Source: Polyangiaceae bacterium
GTDB lineage: Bacteria; Myxococcota_A; Polyangia; Polyangiales; Polyangiaceae
Reading direction: 5' to 3'
Assembly (NCBI GenBank): GCA_025936115.1
Contig: JAICTZ010000008.1
Coordinates: 124,001 to 188,000, forward strand
DNA: 64,000 nt
Below the pieces are notes generated by a model that searched no databases, was not told where the DNA came from, and worked only from the letters and a program-made list of their open reading frames with translations. Below, piece after piece: positions 1-9,800 of the stretch (its first letter is position 1; the number at the start of each line of letters is the position of its first letter). The translations under genes and the position numbers were made by a program.

Positions 1-693
1 GAGGACGACGAGGACGAAGACGAAGACGAAGAGGACGAGCTCGACGAAGACGAGGATGAGGACGAAGAGGACGACGAGGACGAGGACGAGGACGAGGACG
101 ACCGCCACTCGAACTCACGGCGCGCCGTCACCAAGAGCGCGGCACCGGCGTCACGGGACTGGCTGCCCGACTGGGCGCCCTGGGCGACGCTAGGCGTTCT
201 CCTCGCCGTTGGCTTCTTGGGCGGCGTCGGCGTTCTGCCCGTCAACTTCAATTTGACCAAAGCGGCCACCGAACCCGCGCCGAGCGGTGCGGCGGTCGCA
301 GCGACGGCCACCGGCAAACCGAACGCTTCCGCCGCGCGTATGGCGGCGCCGGCCGGCGCGGCTGCGGCGGAGCGCGTCTCCGCGTCTCACCTGCTCGTCC
401 AGTACAAGGGCGCATTGCGCGCGGCTCCGACCGTCACCCGCACCAAAGAAGAAGCGAAGCAGCGCGCCGAGGAAGCACTCGCCAAGGCGCGCAAAGGCGT
501 CCCCTTCGACAAGCTCGTCGCCGAATACTCCGACGAGCCGGGCGCAGCGGCCCGTGGCGGCAAGCTCGGCAGCTTCCCGCGCACGGCGATGGTCAAGCCC
601 TTCGCCGACGCGGCGTTCGCGCTCAAGCCGGGTCAAATCTCGAACTTGGTCGAGACGCAGTTCGGCTACCACGTCATCCTGCGCACGGAGTGA
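1..693 (+). CDS. Parvulin-type peptidyl-prolyl isomerase, 5' end outside the window
   Basis: The frame is open from the first base, so the start lies upstream; 230 residues are visible. The first ~38 residues are almost pure Asp/Glu, encoded by GAC/GAA/GAG triplets. They are followed by a basic Arg/Ser stretch and one hydrophobic segment (about residues 62-78, around [14 protein letters not shown]), so the protein is probably membrane anchored. After an Ala-rich linker, a PpiC/rotamase domain fills residues ~125-230, with the family signatures [20 protein letters not shown] and the ending [10 protein letters not shown]. Parvulins catalyse cis-trans isomerisation of prolyl bonds. The domain is closely similar to that of the next gene, only 9 bp downstream. 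Enzyme class is clear; the role of the acidic tail is unknown. Confidence 0.85.
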   Translation, partial: EDDEDEDEDEEDELDEDEDEDEEDDEDEDEDEDDRHSNSRRAVTKSAAPASRDWLPDWAPWATLGVLLAVGFLGGVGVLPVNFNLTKAATEPAPSGAAVAATATGKPNASAARMAAPAGAAAAERVSASHLLVQYKGALRAAPTVTRTKEEAKQRAEEALAKARKGVPFDKLVAEYSDEPGAAARGGKLGSFPRTAMVKPFADAAFALKPGQISNLVETQFGYHVILRTE

Positions 694-702
694 GTCGACA
701 CG

Positions 703-1233
703 ATGCAGGCGCGCTCCGTCGCTCGCACGATTTTGACGGCGTTCGCGCTCACGCTCGGCGGCTGCGTCGTCACGACGTACGAAGGCGCGGGCGAGCCGCC
801 GCGCGTGCCGGCAGCGCCCGAGCGCCCCAAGGACGCGAACGCCGCCGCGACCGGTAAGACCGGGAGCGACGACGACGAGTCGTTCGCCGAAGCGCCGGCC
901 AAAAACGAGGACAAGGTCGCCGCACGCCATCTACTCGTGCAGTACAAGGGCTCGATGCGCGCTGGTCCGCACATCGTGCGCACGCGTGACGAAGCGCGCC
1001 AGCGCGCCGAGGAAGCGCTCGCGCGCGCCAAAGCGGGCGAGGATTTCGCGGCGCTCGTGAAGGAGTACTCCGACGAGCCGGGCGCGGGCGAGCGCGGCGG
1101 CGATCTCGGTCGCTTCGGGCGCAAGCAAATGGTGAAGGCGTTCGCCGACGCGGCGTTCGGGCTCGAGGTCGGGCAGATTTCCGACGTCGTCGAGACGCCG
1201 TTCGGCTTTCACGTCATCCAGCGCACCGAGTAA
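703..1233 (+). CDS. Lipoprotein parvulin-type peptidyl-prolyl isomerase
   Basis: A 176-residue protein with a lipoprotein signal (hydrophobic stretch ending in LTLGGC, modified Cys at about residue 21), a short charged linker and a C-terminal PpiC rotamase domain from about residue 72 ([34 protein letters not shown], ending FGFHVIQRTE). It probably acts as an envelope-anchored folding helper. It is a tandem paralogue of the upstream gene: the two domains align without gaps across about 100 residues, but this copy has a lipobox in place of an acidic tail and a membrane helix. Both genes probably share a transcript. No strong ribosome-binding site precedes the ATG. Confidence 0.88.
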   Translation: MQARSVARTILTAFALTLGGCVVTTYEGAGEPPRVPAAPERPKDANAAATGKTGSDDDESFAEAPAKNEDKVAARHLLVQYKGSMRAGPHIVRTRDEARQRAEEALARAKAGEDFAALVKEYSDEPGAGERGGDLGRFGRKQMVKAFADAAFGLEVGQISDVVETPFGFHVIQRTE

Positions 1234-1264
1234 CCGCGCTCACGCCGAGCGGACGTCGAAGACG

Positions 1265-2410
1265 TCACGTGCGCAAGATGTGTTTGGCGATGACCATGCG
1301 TTGCACTTGGCTCGTGCCTTCGCCGATTTCGCAGAGCTTCACGTCGCGCAGGTGTTTTTCGATCTCGAACTCGCGCGTGAAGCCGTAGCCGCCGTGGATC
1401 TGCATGGCGTCGTTGCAGACGCGCGTGGCCGCCTCGCTCGCGAAAAGCTTCGCGATCGACGCCTCTTGCGTGTAGCGCTCGCCGCGATCGGCGAGCCAGG
1501 CAGCGCGGTACACGAGGAGCTCGGCCGCGTCGAGCTGCGTCTTGGCGTCCGCGAGCATCCACTGCATCGCTTGAAACTCCGCGATCGGGCGTCCGAACGC
1601 CGCACGCTCCTTCGCGTACGCGACGGCCATGTCGAGCGCCCCGCGCCCGAGACCGAGCGCCATGGCCGCGATCGAGATGCGCCCCGTGTCGAGGATGCGC
1701 ATGGTGTCGAGAAAGCCTTGGTCGATGTCGCCAAGGCGTTCGGTGTCGCTCACGCGCACGTTGTCGAGCGTGACTTCCACCGTGTCGCTCCAGCGGCAGC
1801 CGTATTTTTTGAGCTTCTTGCTGGCGCGGTAGCCGGGCGTGCTCGTATCGACGATGAACGCCGTGATCCCGCGCTGCGGCGGCGCGTCCGCCGCCGTGCG
1901 AGCGAGCACGACGCAGAACCCTCCGATCGAACCCTGCGTGATGAACATCTTGGTCCCGTCGAGGATCCAATCGCCGCCGTCGCGCCGCGCGGTCGTGCGC
2001 AGGGCCGCGGCGTCCGAGCCGGAGCCAGGCTCGGTGAGCGCCCACGCGGCGAGCGCCTCGCCGCTGACCGCCCGGGGCAAGTAGCGGCGTTTCTGCTCTT
2101 CGTTACCGAACGTGAGCAGGTGGCCGGTGCCGAGCCCGTTGTGACTCGCGATGGTGAGCGCGAGCGAGCCGTCCACCTTCGCGCATTCTTCCACGGCGAT
2201 GGCGTACGCGGTCACGTCCATGCCCGCGCCCCCGTAGGCTTCCGGCACGCGGATGCCGAGCAACCCGAGCTCCGCGAGGCGCGGCACGATTTCGAGCGGA
2301 AAACGCTCGCTCTCGTCCCAGTCGCGCGCGTGGGGCCGAATCTCGCGCGCGCAGTAGTCGCGGACACTCTGGCGCAATAGCTCGTGCTGCTCGGAAAACT
2401 TGAAATCCAT
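1265..2410 (-). CDS. Acyl-CoA dehydrogenase
   Basis: A 381-residue FAD-dependent flavoenzyme that introduces the alpha,beta double bond into acyl-CoA thioesters. The start chosen (MDFKFSEQHELLRQ) matches the usual N-terminus; the frame stays open for 56 more codons upstream, but that extension is Arg/Ala-rich and unlike the family. Family signatures are visible: ALTEPGSGSDAA and MFITQGSIGGFCVV in the middle domain, then QIHGGYGFTREFEIEKHLRD and GEGTSQVQRMVIAKHIL at the C-terminus. The Glu of GEGTS (about residue 364) is in the position of the catalytic base of short/medium-chain enzymes. It begins 14 bp after the stop of an upstream lipoprotein gene, so the two are probably co-transcribed. 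The exact acyl substrate cannot be read from sequence. Confidence 0.95.
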   Translation of the reverse strand: MDFKFSEQHELLRQSVRDYCAREIRPHARDWDESERFPLEIVPRLAELGLLGIRVPEAYGGAGMDVTAYAIAVEECAKVDGSLALTIASHNGLGTGHLLTFGNEEQKRRYLPRAVSGEALAAWALTEPGSGSDAAALRTTARRDGGDWILDGTKMFITQGSIGGFCVVLARTAADAPPQRGITAFIVDTSTPGYRASKKLKKYGCRWSDTVEVTLDNVRVSDTERLGDIDQGFLDTMRILDTGRISIAAMALGLGRGALDMAVAYAKERAAFGRPIAEFQAMQWMLADAKTQLDAAELLVYRAAWLADRGERYTQEASIAKLFASEAATRVCNDAMQIHGGYGFTREFEIEKHLRDVKLCEIGEGTSQVQRMVIAKHILRT

Positions 2411-2424
2411 CGGGTCGCTGGAAC

Positions 2425-3555
2425 TTACCACGCGGGAGCGGCAGGCAGCCGGTCGAGCAGGCGCTTCATCTTGAGCACGGCCGCCTGACGCTCGGGCGGC
2501 GCGCCTTTGGGCGCGGCGCGCGGGGGAACGTCGAACGCCACGCCCGCGACGACGGCGCCCTTGCGGCCGAAAATCCACTCGCGCACGGCTCCGGTCGCGT
2601 CGTCGGTCTCGGCCACGCGTGAAGCGTCGTAAGGCTCACGTTTGAGCACGCGCGACCCTTCGCGCTTGCGGAGCGTCGAGAGCACGTCCTTGCCGGCGTC
2701 GGCGTCATGGCGCACGGCGAGCGCAACGCGATAGCGGTGGGAGCCCTCGACGTACGTCGCGAGCGCACCGGGACCGATGCCCTGAAAGCCAGCGAGGTCC
2801 GCCGCGTAGTACCGAACCGAGAGCGGCACGCGATCGGCTGCGGGCAGGAGCTCGGCGGCAATGGGCAGTTTCGCGACACCGGGCAAGCGCGCGCCGATGT
2901 CCTTGGCGAGCGAGACGAGCACGGGCCGCGCCGCAGCCGCGACACGCGCGGGCGGCAGCCTGCGGTTCGCAAAGTCCAGCCGCAAGACGGCTTGCGCGCG
3001 CACGACGAACGCCGTCGTCTCACCGAGCACGCCTGCGGCCCCTGCGTCCAGTGCTTCGAAGGCGGGGCGCCCGAGCTCGGCGGCATCGGCGATGCGCCGC
3101 GTGAGGAAGGCGTAGGCAACGTCGGGATTCGCGAAGTCCACGACGCTCGCCGTCACACGACCGGGCTCGACTTTATCCTCGACGTACGCGATCACGACGA
3201 CGGTGACCGGCGCCGAGCGCGCGAGCTCGTCGCCGTCGAGCGCCAGCACTTCCGCAGCGTCCGTCACGGGCAGCGTGCCCCCGAGCCCGAAGACACGCTG
3301 GTCGGCGTTCTCGTCGATGCAGTACGCTCCCACGCTCCGTGGAAACCAGCCCTCGAACGCCGGCAGACTCACGCTGCCGCCGCCGTCCGCACAGAGCGAG
3401 CGCGGGGCCGGGACAGCCGAAGCGGTCGGCCGCGGCGCCGGAGCGCGCTGACCTCCACGCCGAGAGCAACCCGCGAGCATGAGGCCCCCCACGACGAGCG
3501 CCTCGACGAGGACCTGACGCCGCGCGCCGGAGCGGCTGCTCCGCAACCGTTTCAT
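2425..3555 (-). CDS. Hypothetical lipoprotein (possible DUF6599-like)
   Basis: A 376-residue exported protein. The start used (MKRLRSSRSG) gives a basic n-region, a hydrophobic core and the lipobox LMLAGC; an in-frame ATG 12 codons upstream would add a poor extension. The mature part opens with a Pro/Ala linker, then has no motif I can assign firmly. The phrase FEGWFPRSVGAYCIDENADQ followed by a mixed alpha/beta pattern is reminiscent of DUF6599 proteins, but that is from memory and only tentative. It is the first gene of a minus-strand pair with the acyl-CoA dehydrogenase and is divergent from the pilin operon. Function unknown. Confidence 0.75.
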   Translation of the reverse strand: MKRLRSSRSGARRQVLVEALVVGGLMLAGCSRRGGQRAPAPRPTASAVPAPRSLCADGGGSVSLPAFEGWFPRSVGAYCIDENADQRVFGLGGTLPVTDAAEVLALDGDELARSAPVTVVVIAYVEDKVEPGRVTASVVDFANPDVAYAFLTRRIADAAELGRPAFEALDAGAAGVLGETTAFVVRAQAVLRLDFANRRLPPARVAAAARPVLVSLAKDIGARLPGVAKLPIAAELLPAADRVPLSVRYYAADLAGFQGIGPGALATYVEGSHRYRVALAVRHDADAGKDVLSTLRKREGSRVLKREPYDASRVAETDDATGAVREWIFGRKGAVVAGVAFDVPPRAAPKGAPPERQAAVLKMKRLLDRLPAAPAW

Positions 3556-3636
3556 ACGGCCGCAATCGTTACCGTTTCGGGAGCCAGGCACCTAAAATAT
3601 CACTAGCAGTTCCGAGCCCTTGCAGGAAAGCTCCTC

Positions 3637-3650
3637 GGCACGCCCTTTGC
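3637..3650 (+). promoter_or_regulatory. Probable sigma-54 (RpoN) promoter of the minor-pilin operon
   Basis: The sequence GGCACGCCCTTTGC has the -24 GG (3637-3638) and -12 GC (3649-3650) separated by exactly ten bases, and matches the consensus GGCACG-N4-TTGC. It lies 22 bp upstream of the GTG of the first pilin gene. Transcription would start near 3662, which leaves an unusually short leader of about 11 bases. Pilin genes in Myxococcus and Pseudomonas are known to use sigma-54 with PilR-type activators, which fits this context. Confidence 0.7.
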
Positions 3651-3672
3651 TCACTGGGGTTTTCGGTTATCC

Positions 3673-4314
3673 GTGCGGCGCTCGCCTACACGCTCAGGAA
3701 AAGTACGCGGCTTCACGCTCATCGAGCTCATGGTCGTGGTGGTCATCATCGCGATCATGGCCGTGATCGCGGTGCCCCTCTTCAGCGCGCGCTTCAAGGC
3801 CCAGCGCGTGCTCCAAGTCGCGGGCCGCATCGCGGATCTTTATCGCGGGTCACACACGCGAGCGCTCGCGCGCGGAGCGGCCACCGTCGTGACGTTGGAC
3901 GTCGGCACTGGCACGCTGCAGGTGCTCGAAGGGGTACAGGGGACGACCGCCGCCAAGACGAACTGCGCGAACCTGCCGACGCAGGGCTGCGTGACGAACA
4001 ACTGGGGCAACGTGGGCACCTCGAGCGCCGTCGGCAATGCACGCGTCATCGAAGGCATCAGCCAGCAGAACGTCACGACGACCATGACGCTGCCGGGATC
4101 GAGCGCCCTCACGTCTGGAAGTGTCGCGCTCTGCTTCAGTCCTGGCGGGCGCACGTTCGTGAACACGGCCGGAGCGTGGACTCCGGACAACTGGCAGCCG
4201 CTCACCAATGTCGCGCTCGTCACCATCTCGGACCCGAGCAACAGCCCGCGCACCTACAACGTCGTGATCATGCCGAACGGCACGGCGCGACTCGAGGCCA
4301 CGAGGCTGCCATGA
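3673..4314 (+). CDS. Minor pseudopilin, FimU/FimT/GspH type
   Basis: A 213-residue type IV pilin-like protein. It has a short basic leader and the prepilin peptidase site G|FTLIELMVVVVIIAIMAV, with Glu at +5, followed by the long N-terminal hydrophobic helix. The C-terminal globular domain has a Cys pair (NCANLPTQGC) and a GspH-like beta-rich end (FSPGGRTF, YNVVIMPNGTARL). Proteins of this type prime pilus assembly and form part of the tip complex. The start is GTG with no clear Shine-Dalgarno, just downstream of a sigma-54 type promoter. Its stop overlaps the next start (ATGA). It is the first gene of a five-gene operon, and the family assignment is secure. Confidence 0.9.
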   Translation: MRRSPTRSGKVRGFTLIELMVVVVIIAIMAVIAVPLFSARFKAQRVLQVAGRIADLYRGSHTRALARGAATVVTLDVGTGTLQVLEGVQGTTAAKTNCANLPTQGCVTNNWGNVGTSSAVGNARVIEGISQQNVTTTMTLPGSSALTSGSVALCFSPGGRTFVNTAGAWTPDNWQPLTNVALVTISDPSNSPRTYNVVIMPNGTARLEATRLP

Positions 4315-4901
4315 AGCGACGCTCCCGCGGCTACACCGTCGTCGAGCTCATGATGTCGCTCGCCGTCTTCGCGACGGGCGTGACCGGCGTGATCGCGATG
4401 GAACGTGCGACGATCACGTCCAATCAGCAGGCCAAAAATGTGGCCCTCGCGAACGGCATCGCGCAGGCGTGGCTCAGTCAACTCGCCGCTGACGCGACGC
4501 TGTGGACGCGCACCGGGGACGTGACGCGCACGACCTGGCTGACGACGATCACGGCGGCCAACGACCTCTGGCAATTGCCCGTCTACAACGTGACCCTGCA
4601 GTTCGGTCCGCAGTTCGACGGCTTCGGCGCGCCGGTCGCGGCAAACGGCGTCTTTTGCGCCCAGATCCGCCTCACCTGGCTGTACGGCGACAAGAGCGCC
4701 CAGCAGACGAGTGGCCTAGCGGGCAATGGCGTCATTCGCACGGAGGTGCGCGTGTTCTGGCCACGCGACCCGACGTACGTCGTGACGAACGACTGCCAGA
4801 ACGGCACCAAGGCAACCATCGACGCCGTGACTGACGCCCTCGGCAACGGTAGCGGTCTCTATCACGTCGTGACGCAAGCAGGCGCGGTGCGACAACCATG
4901 A
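4311..4901 (+). CDS. Minor pilin, PilV-like
   Basis: A 196-residue pilin-like protein with a seven-residue leader and cleavage site MKRRSRG|YTVVELMMSLAVFATG, with Glu at +5. The body is mostly beta and carries two or three cysteines that could form disulphides. An ATGA overlap with the preceding gene indicates translational coupling, and the same arrangement follows with the next gene, so the start is fixed by context; a longer upstream extension would run inside the previous gene. By position and N-terminus it matches PilV of the minor-pilin set that sits under PilY1 at the pilus tip. Confidence 0.88.
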   Translation: MKRRSRGYTVVELMMSLAVFATGVTGVIAMERATITSNQQAKNVALANGIAQAWLSQLAADATLWTRTGDVTRTTWLTTITAANDLWQLPVYNVTLQFGPQFDGFGAPVAANGVFCAQIRLTWLYGDKSAQQTSGLAGNGVIRTEVRVFWPRDPTYVVTNDCQNGTKATIDAVTDALGNGSGLYHVVTQAGAVRQP

Positions 4902-6142
4902 CGCGCGTGCCACTTCTCGAGCGGCGACGCACGCTCGCCCGGGCGCCCGGCTTCACGCTGGTCGAGCTCATGGTCGCGCTTTCGGGCGGCTTGTTCCTCT
5001 CGATCGTCGTGTTCGCGCTCGCTCGTGACGCATCGCGCTTCTATCAGCGTGAAGGGCGTATCGCGAGCGCCACGCTGGCCGGCATGATCGGCTTCGAGCG
5101 GCTGAAGGCCGACATCGCGCGCGCCGGGTATCTCGGCACGCCGAACATTCAGCTCGATCCCGCCCGTGCCGTGAACGTCTCCGCCAGCACACCGGAGGCA
5201 ATCTTCACGCTCGCCGCGGTGCGCGTCACGACCGACATACCCGATCTGAGCGCCAACGACGCGTTCAAGCTCAATCTGGCCGCAGGTCAGCCCCTCACGC
5301 CCGATCAAATCGTGCTCTCCGGCTCGTATTCGGCAACCGACGAGTTTCCGGCCGTCGTCGATCCGTCAGGGCAAACCATCTACCTGCAGATGAACACACC
5401 CTCGATGGCGCGGCTCGGCTACCTGAGCGCCGCCAGCCCAGCGGCGCAGCTCGCGCTGCTCAAGAACGTGTTCGGCGTATCGCCGGGGCTCATCCTCCGC
5501 TTCAAGGATCAAGCCGGAAAGCTGTACTTCGGTGAGATCTCGTCGGTCAACGCGGGCGCACCGCCCGCGATTGCGCTCGTAGCGCCCTTCCCCCAGCGCA
5601 CGAGCGCCACGGGCGTCAACGGTCTGCGCGGCTTCGAGGACGGCTCGAGCGCCAACGTGGTCAACATCGTGCGCTACCGCGTGATGGATCTGCAGAACGA
5701 CGCGCAGGGACCGACGTGGAAAGCGCTGTTCGACGCGAGCAAAGGCGCGCCGGGCGAGGACACGCGCACCGAGCTCGTGCGTGACCAGCTCGATGCCGAT
5801 GGCAAGCTGGTCGCGAACAGCACCGAAATCGTCGCGGAATACGCCGTCGATCTCCAGTTCTCCGTGTTCGGGCAGCCGGCGATGGGCATCCCGGCGGTCG
5901 TGTTCTCGGCGCCCGGCGACGCGAACTTCGGCACCTTCTTCAAGGCGAACGGCGTGGGCGACTTTCCCGAGCGCGTGCGTTCGGTGCGGGCGCGCCTGAG
6001 CGTGCGCTCGCGCGAAGCCGATCGCACCACCGCCATTCCGGGGGGATTCTATCGTTTCCAAATCGCGGCCTCGCAATGGGCACGCGTGCGCACGTTCCAG
6101 GCCGACGTGGCGTTACCGAATCAAGCGAGCGTCCAATGGTGA
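4898..6142 (+). CDS. Minor pilin, PilW-like
   Basis: A 414-residue protein with a 19-residue basic leader and prepilin site APG|FTLVELMVALSGGLF, with Glu at +5. PilW proteins are the largest of the minor pilins, typically with an N-terminal motif close to FERLKADIARAGYLG, which is seen here at about residues 64-78. The long C-terminal beta-rich part is consistent with a tip-located minor pilin. The gene is coupled to its neighbours by an ATGA overlap upstream and a seven-base overlap downstream. Confidence 0.88.
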   Translation: MTRVPLLERRRTLARAPGFTLVELMVALSGGLFLSIVVFALARDASRFYQREGRIASATLAGMIGFERLKADIARAGYLGTPNIQLDPARAVNVSASTPEAIFTLAAVRVTTDIPDLSANDAFKLNLAAGQPLTPDQIVLSGSYSATDEFPAVVDPSGQTIYLQMNTPSMARLGYLSAASPAAQLALLKNVFGVSPGLILRFKDQAGKLYFGEISSVNAGAPPAIALVAPFPQRTSATGVNGLRGFEDGSSANVVNIVRYRVMDLQNDAQGPTWKALFDASKGAPGEDTRTELVRDQLDADGKLVANSTEIVAEYAVDLQFSVFGQPAMGIPAVVFSAPGDANFGTFFKANGVGDFPERVRSVRARLSVRSREADRTTAIPGGFYRFQIAASQWARVRTFQADVALPNQASVQW

Positions 6143-6807
6143 AGAAGTTCGTCCCGTCCCGTTTCCAGCGGGGGCGCGAGCGCGGGACGACGCTGTTCGT
6201 CGTCGTGCTCGCCGTCACGATGCTGACGGGCGTCGGGCTCTACACGGTGCACTCGGCGGCGCTGCTCGCCCGCGCGTCCGGTAACGAGCGGGAAGCCACG
6301 CAAACCGAATACCTCGCGCAAATTGGCGCGCTCGCCTCGCTCTCGCAACTCTCGACGGCGCCCGCCGTCTACGTGTCGCAGGCCCTCAACGGCTCGCGCG
6401 TAGACAACAACGTCATCGACGACTGCCGCATGAACTTGGGCGTCAACACCTCGAACTCGAAGCCCCCGCCCTGCTACGAATTCTCGAGCACGAGCTTCAC
6501 GCTGCTCACCGGCAACACCATGTTCGATGGCGACTCGTTCGGCACCGTCGACAGTAGGCTCGGCGTCGCGCCGATCAACGGCCGCTTTCTGACGGAGGTG
6601 ACGGACGTGGCCCGCGCGCTCGGCCCCGTCACCGGCATGGACGCCGTGAGCCGCAACGCCTTCGCGTATTACCAGGCAAAGCTCACGACCATCGCGCAGC
6701 TCCAGCCCGCCGCGGCGAGCGCGGCCTGCGTGCAGAACGTGATGCAGGTCGCCGGCCAACACATGACGCGCGCGCACGTGCTCCTCGGCCCCGTGGGAGG
6801 CATCTAG
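6136..6807 (+). CDS. Minor pilin, PilX-like
   Basis: A 223-residue protein starting MVKKFVPSRFQRGRERG|TTLFVVVLAVTML, with a class III-like leader and a hydrophobic helix but without the usual Glu at +5. PilX and GspK-type components often deviate there. The short motif ALLARASGNEREATQTEYLAQIG (about residues 41-63) is the typical amphipathic region of PilX-like proteins. It overlaps the end of the PilW gene and its stop directly abuts the ATG of the PilY1 gene. In known systems PilX, PilW, PilV and FimU form the platform that displays PilY1. Confidence 0.82.
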   Translation: MVKKFVPSRFQRGRERGTTLFVVVLAVTMLTGVGLYTVHSAALLARASGNEREATQTEYLAQIGALASLSQLSTAPAVYVSQALNGSRVDNNVIDDCRMNLGVNTSNSKPPPCYEFSSTSFTLLTGNTMFDGDSFGTVDSRLGVAPINGRFLTEVTDVARALGPVTGMDAVSRNAFAYYQAKLTTIAQLQPAAASAACVQNVMQVAGQHMTRAHVLLGPVGGI

Positions 6808-9800
6808 ATGCGGAGCCCGCTCCGACTCGCTCCGCTCGCCGCACTCGCGTTCGGGCTCTCGAGCTCACGCGCCAGCGCGCAAGCGGACTTGAATCCGCCG
6901 CTGCCGAACGTGCTCCTGCTCGTCGATACGTCGGGGTCGATGGAGTACAAGACCGACGGCACGGCCGTCAGCTGTAGCCCCGGCAACACCGCCGGCGTGA
7001 ACGACAAGAGCCGGTGGGTCGACCTCGTGGAGGTGTTGACCGGCACGATCGACAACTACTCCTGCCAGACCATCAACCGCCTCGACTCGGGCGTCGGCTA
7101 CCGCACGAGCGAATACGCGCTGTCGGGCGATCCGTACGACTTTCGCTACCCGATTCCGTATCACCGTCCCCTCAGCAACGGCTGCGCGGCGGGCCCGGGT
7201 ACGCAGAGCTCGAATCCGTTCATCTACCCGACGGCGGGCGGCATCAACTATCACATGTACAGCGGCTCGGGCGCGTGCAGCTTCTCGCAGCCCGGCAACG
7301 ACGGCGTGCTCGACGTCTTCCAAGATTACGTGCGCTTCGGGCTGATGACGTTCGACACCGCGCCCGATCCGGGCACCGGCTACGACGGCGCCATGCTCTC
7401 GGCCACCGCCAACGCCACGACGGGCAAAGCGGGCCTCTGGAGTTACGTCGTCGGCAACTCCGCCAAAGGCATGCCCGCGGGCTGCCTCACCGGCACCAAG
7501 GACGAGGAAGTAGGCGCCCGCAACGCCGCCGCGCCGCCCTGGGAAGGCCGGATGGTGAACTTTGGCAATCCGCACGACGGCGTGCGCGACTACGTGAACA
7601 AGAACAAGCACATCCAGGAAGTCTTGCTCGCGACGCGCCCCTACGGCGCAACCCCCATCGCGGGCATGCTGCACGACGCGGAAGACTTCCTCCTGAACGA
7701 CAAGACGAGCGATCCGGATCGCAACCCGAGCTCGCTCGCGACGAGTGACGCGTCGGCGGACTTCGGTCCGTACCGCGACCCGTACCTGGAGTGCGGCCGC
7801 CAGCAGATCGTGATTTTGCTCACGGACGGGCAGCCGAACATGGATTTGCGCCCGTTTTGCAGCAGCAGCGCGGAGACGCCGGCGGGCGTGTGCCCGTTCG
7901 ATCGCCCCGAGGACATCGTCGCGCGGCTCGACTCCGTCACGGCTAACCACGACGAAATCCCGACGTACGTCGTCGGCTTTGCGCTCGATAAAGTCGACGA
8001 TGACAACAATCCTCTGACGCCTCCCGTCGATTGCAACGCCATCACGGCCGCCGACGTCGATCAGACGAGCACGACGAACCTCTGCAACAAGCCGGCGAAT
8101 GCGAGTAACCAAGCGCTCCAGGCGTGCTGCACGCTGCAGCGCATCGCGATCGCGGGCGGCGTGAAGACGAAGTGGGACCCCGATCTCAAAACGATGGTCA
8201 CGACCAAGCGCACGGCGTTCTTCGCTAACAACCGCGAGACCCTGCGCAGCCAGCTCTCGGCCATCCTGAGCGACCAGCAGCAGGCGACGAGCCGCACGCA
8301 GCCCGTGCAGGCCGGCGGCGGCGCGAGTCCGAGCGGCGCGTTCCGGTTCTACACGGGCTTCGACACCGCGCATCTAAAGCCGTGGTTCGGGACGCTCCAG
8401 CGGCAGCGGTTCCAATGCGAGACTCAGTCGGCCGTGGAAACTGCCAATGGAATACCGGTCAACGTTTCGATGGGCGACGACTTCGCACACAACGTCGCCA
8501 AGGGCGGCCCGAGCGCGCGCCACGTCTTCACCGTACTCGGCGGCAACACGAGCGCCGAGCCCATCACGTCGCTCGAAAGCATTCGGCCGAACATCGGCAG
8601 CACGGACCCGGACGGCGTCGGCATTTACGGCGGGCGTCCGTCCTCGGGTGCCGCGGCGAGCTTCATCAGCGGGATCCCGCCCGAGGCGCTCGCGATTCCG
8701 GCAGCGAGCTGCATCGACCAGGACGGTAAGGCGCTCGTGACCGCCAACGACTGCCGCGACATGTATCTCAAGTGGTGGCTCGGCTTCAGCAACGGGCAGT
8801 CCACCGTGGTGTCGCGTTGCCAAACCCCCGGGGACGACCTCACGTGCAAGCTCCTCGGCGATATCATCCATTCGACGCCCGTCGTGGTCGATCGCCCGGA
8901 CGCGGCCATTCGCGACGAGTCGTACGCGCGCTTCGAGTTTTTGCAGGCCACGCGCCCGATGATGCTCTACGTGTCGAGCAACGACGGCCTCTTGCACGCG
9001 TTCAAGGTCACGTCCAACAATCCGGCCGACTTCAACGACCCGACCAAGATGGTGCAAAACGATTACCAGAGTAACGAACTCTGGACGTTCGCGCCGCCCG
9101 CGGTGCTGCCGAATCTCTACCACCTCTACCCGTACAACCATCAAGTCCTGCTCGACGGCGCGCCGACCTTCCAAGACGTCGTGGCCGTGCAGCCGACGCA
9201 GCCCGACCAGCTTCCGACCGTGTTCGAGCGTTCGGCCGCCGATGCGCGAGCGGGCGCGGCTGCTTGGCGCACGGTGCTGGTCCAAGGCTTCGGCTACCAA
9301 CACAGCGGGTACTTCGCGCTGGACGTGACGAACCCCGAGCTCAACTCGGCCTCGCCAGACGACCCCACGAAGGGCGGCCCGCGCATGTTGTGGCAGCTCA
9401 CGCGCGACTCGCACGGCAACAATCTGTTCGGGCGAGGCGGCGCGACGCCGCTCATCACCACGCTGTTCTTCGACACCACGGGCAGCGGCAACGCGAAAGA
9501 AGTCCCCGTCGCCGTGCTCCCGGGCGGCCCCGGCGGTACCCCTGTGACGACCGGTCCCGGCTGCCCCGCGGGTGGTCGCACCTTCGGCGACTTGACGCTC
9601 GACCCCGACTACCCGCCGCGCGCGCGCGTCCATTGCTACACCTTCCCGAACGACGAAGCGGGCGCGCGATCACTGACGATCGTGCGACTCGATACGGGCG
9701 AGCTCATTCGTACCTTCCGTCTCAGCAAGACGGAAGTCTCGACCGAGCTCCAAGCGCGTGTCACGGAAGCCAACCTCGACGCGCCCATCACCGGCCAGCC

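Noticed and set aside
1280..2380. 366-codon plus-strand open frame opposite the acyl-CoA dehydrogenase
   Set aside because: Shadow of a gene with clear family motifs on the minus strand.
6865..9633. Long minus-strand open frames (about 500 and 420 codons) opposite pilY1
   Set aside because: Arg/Ala/Val/Gly-rich shadow translations caused by high third-position GC; no motifs, and the plus strand encodes an unmistakable PilY1.
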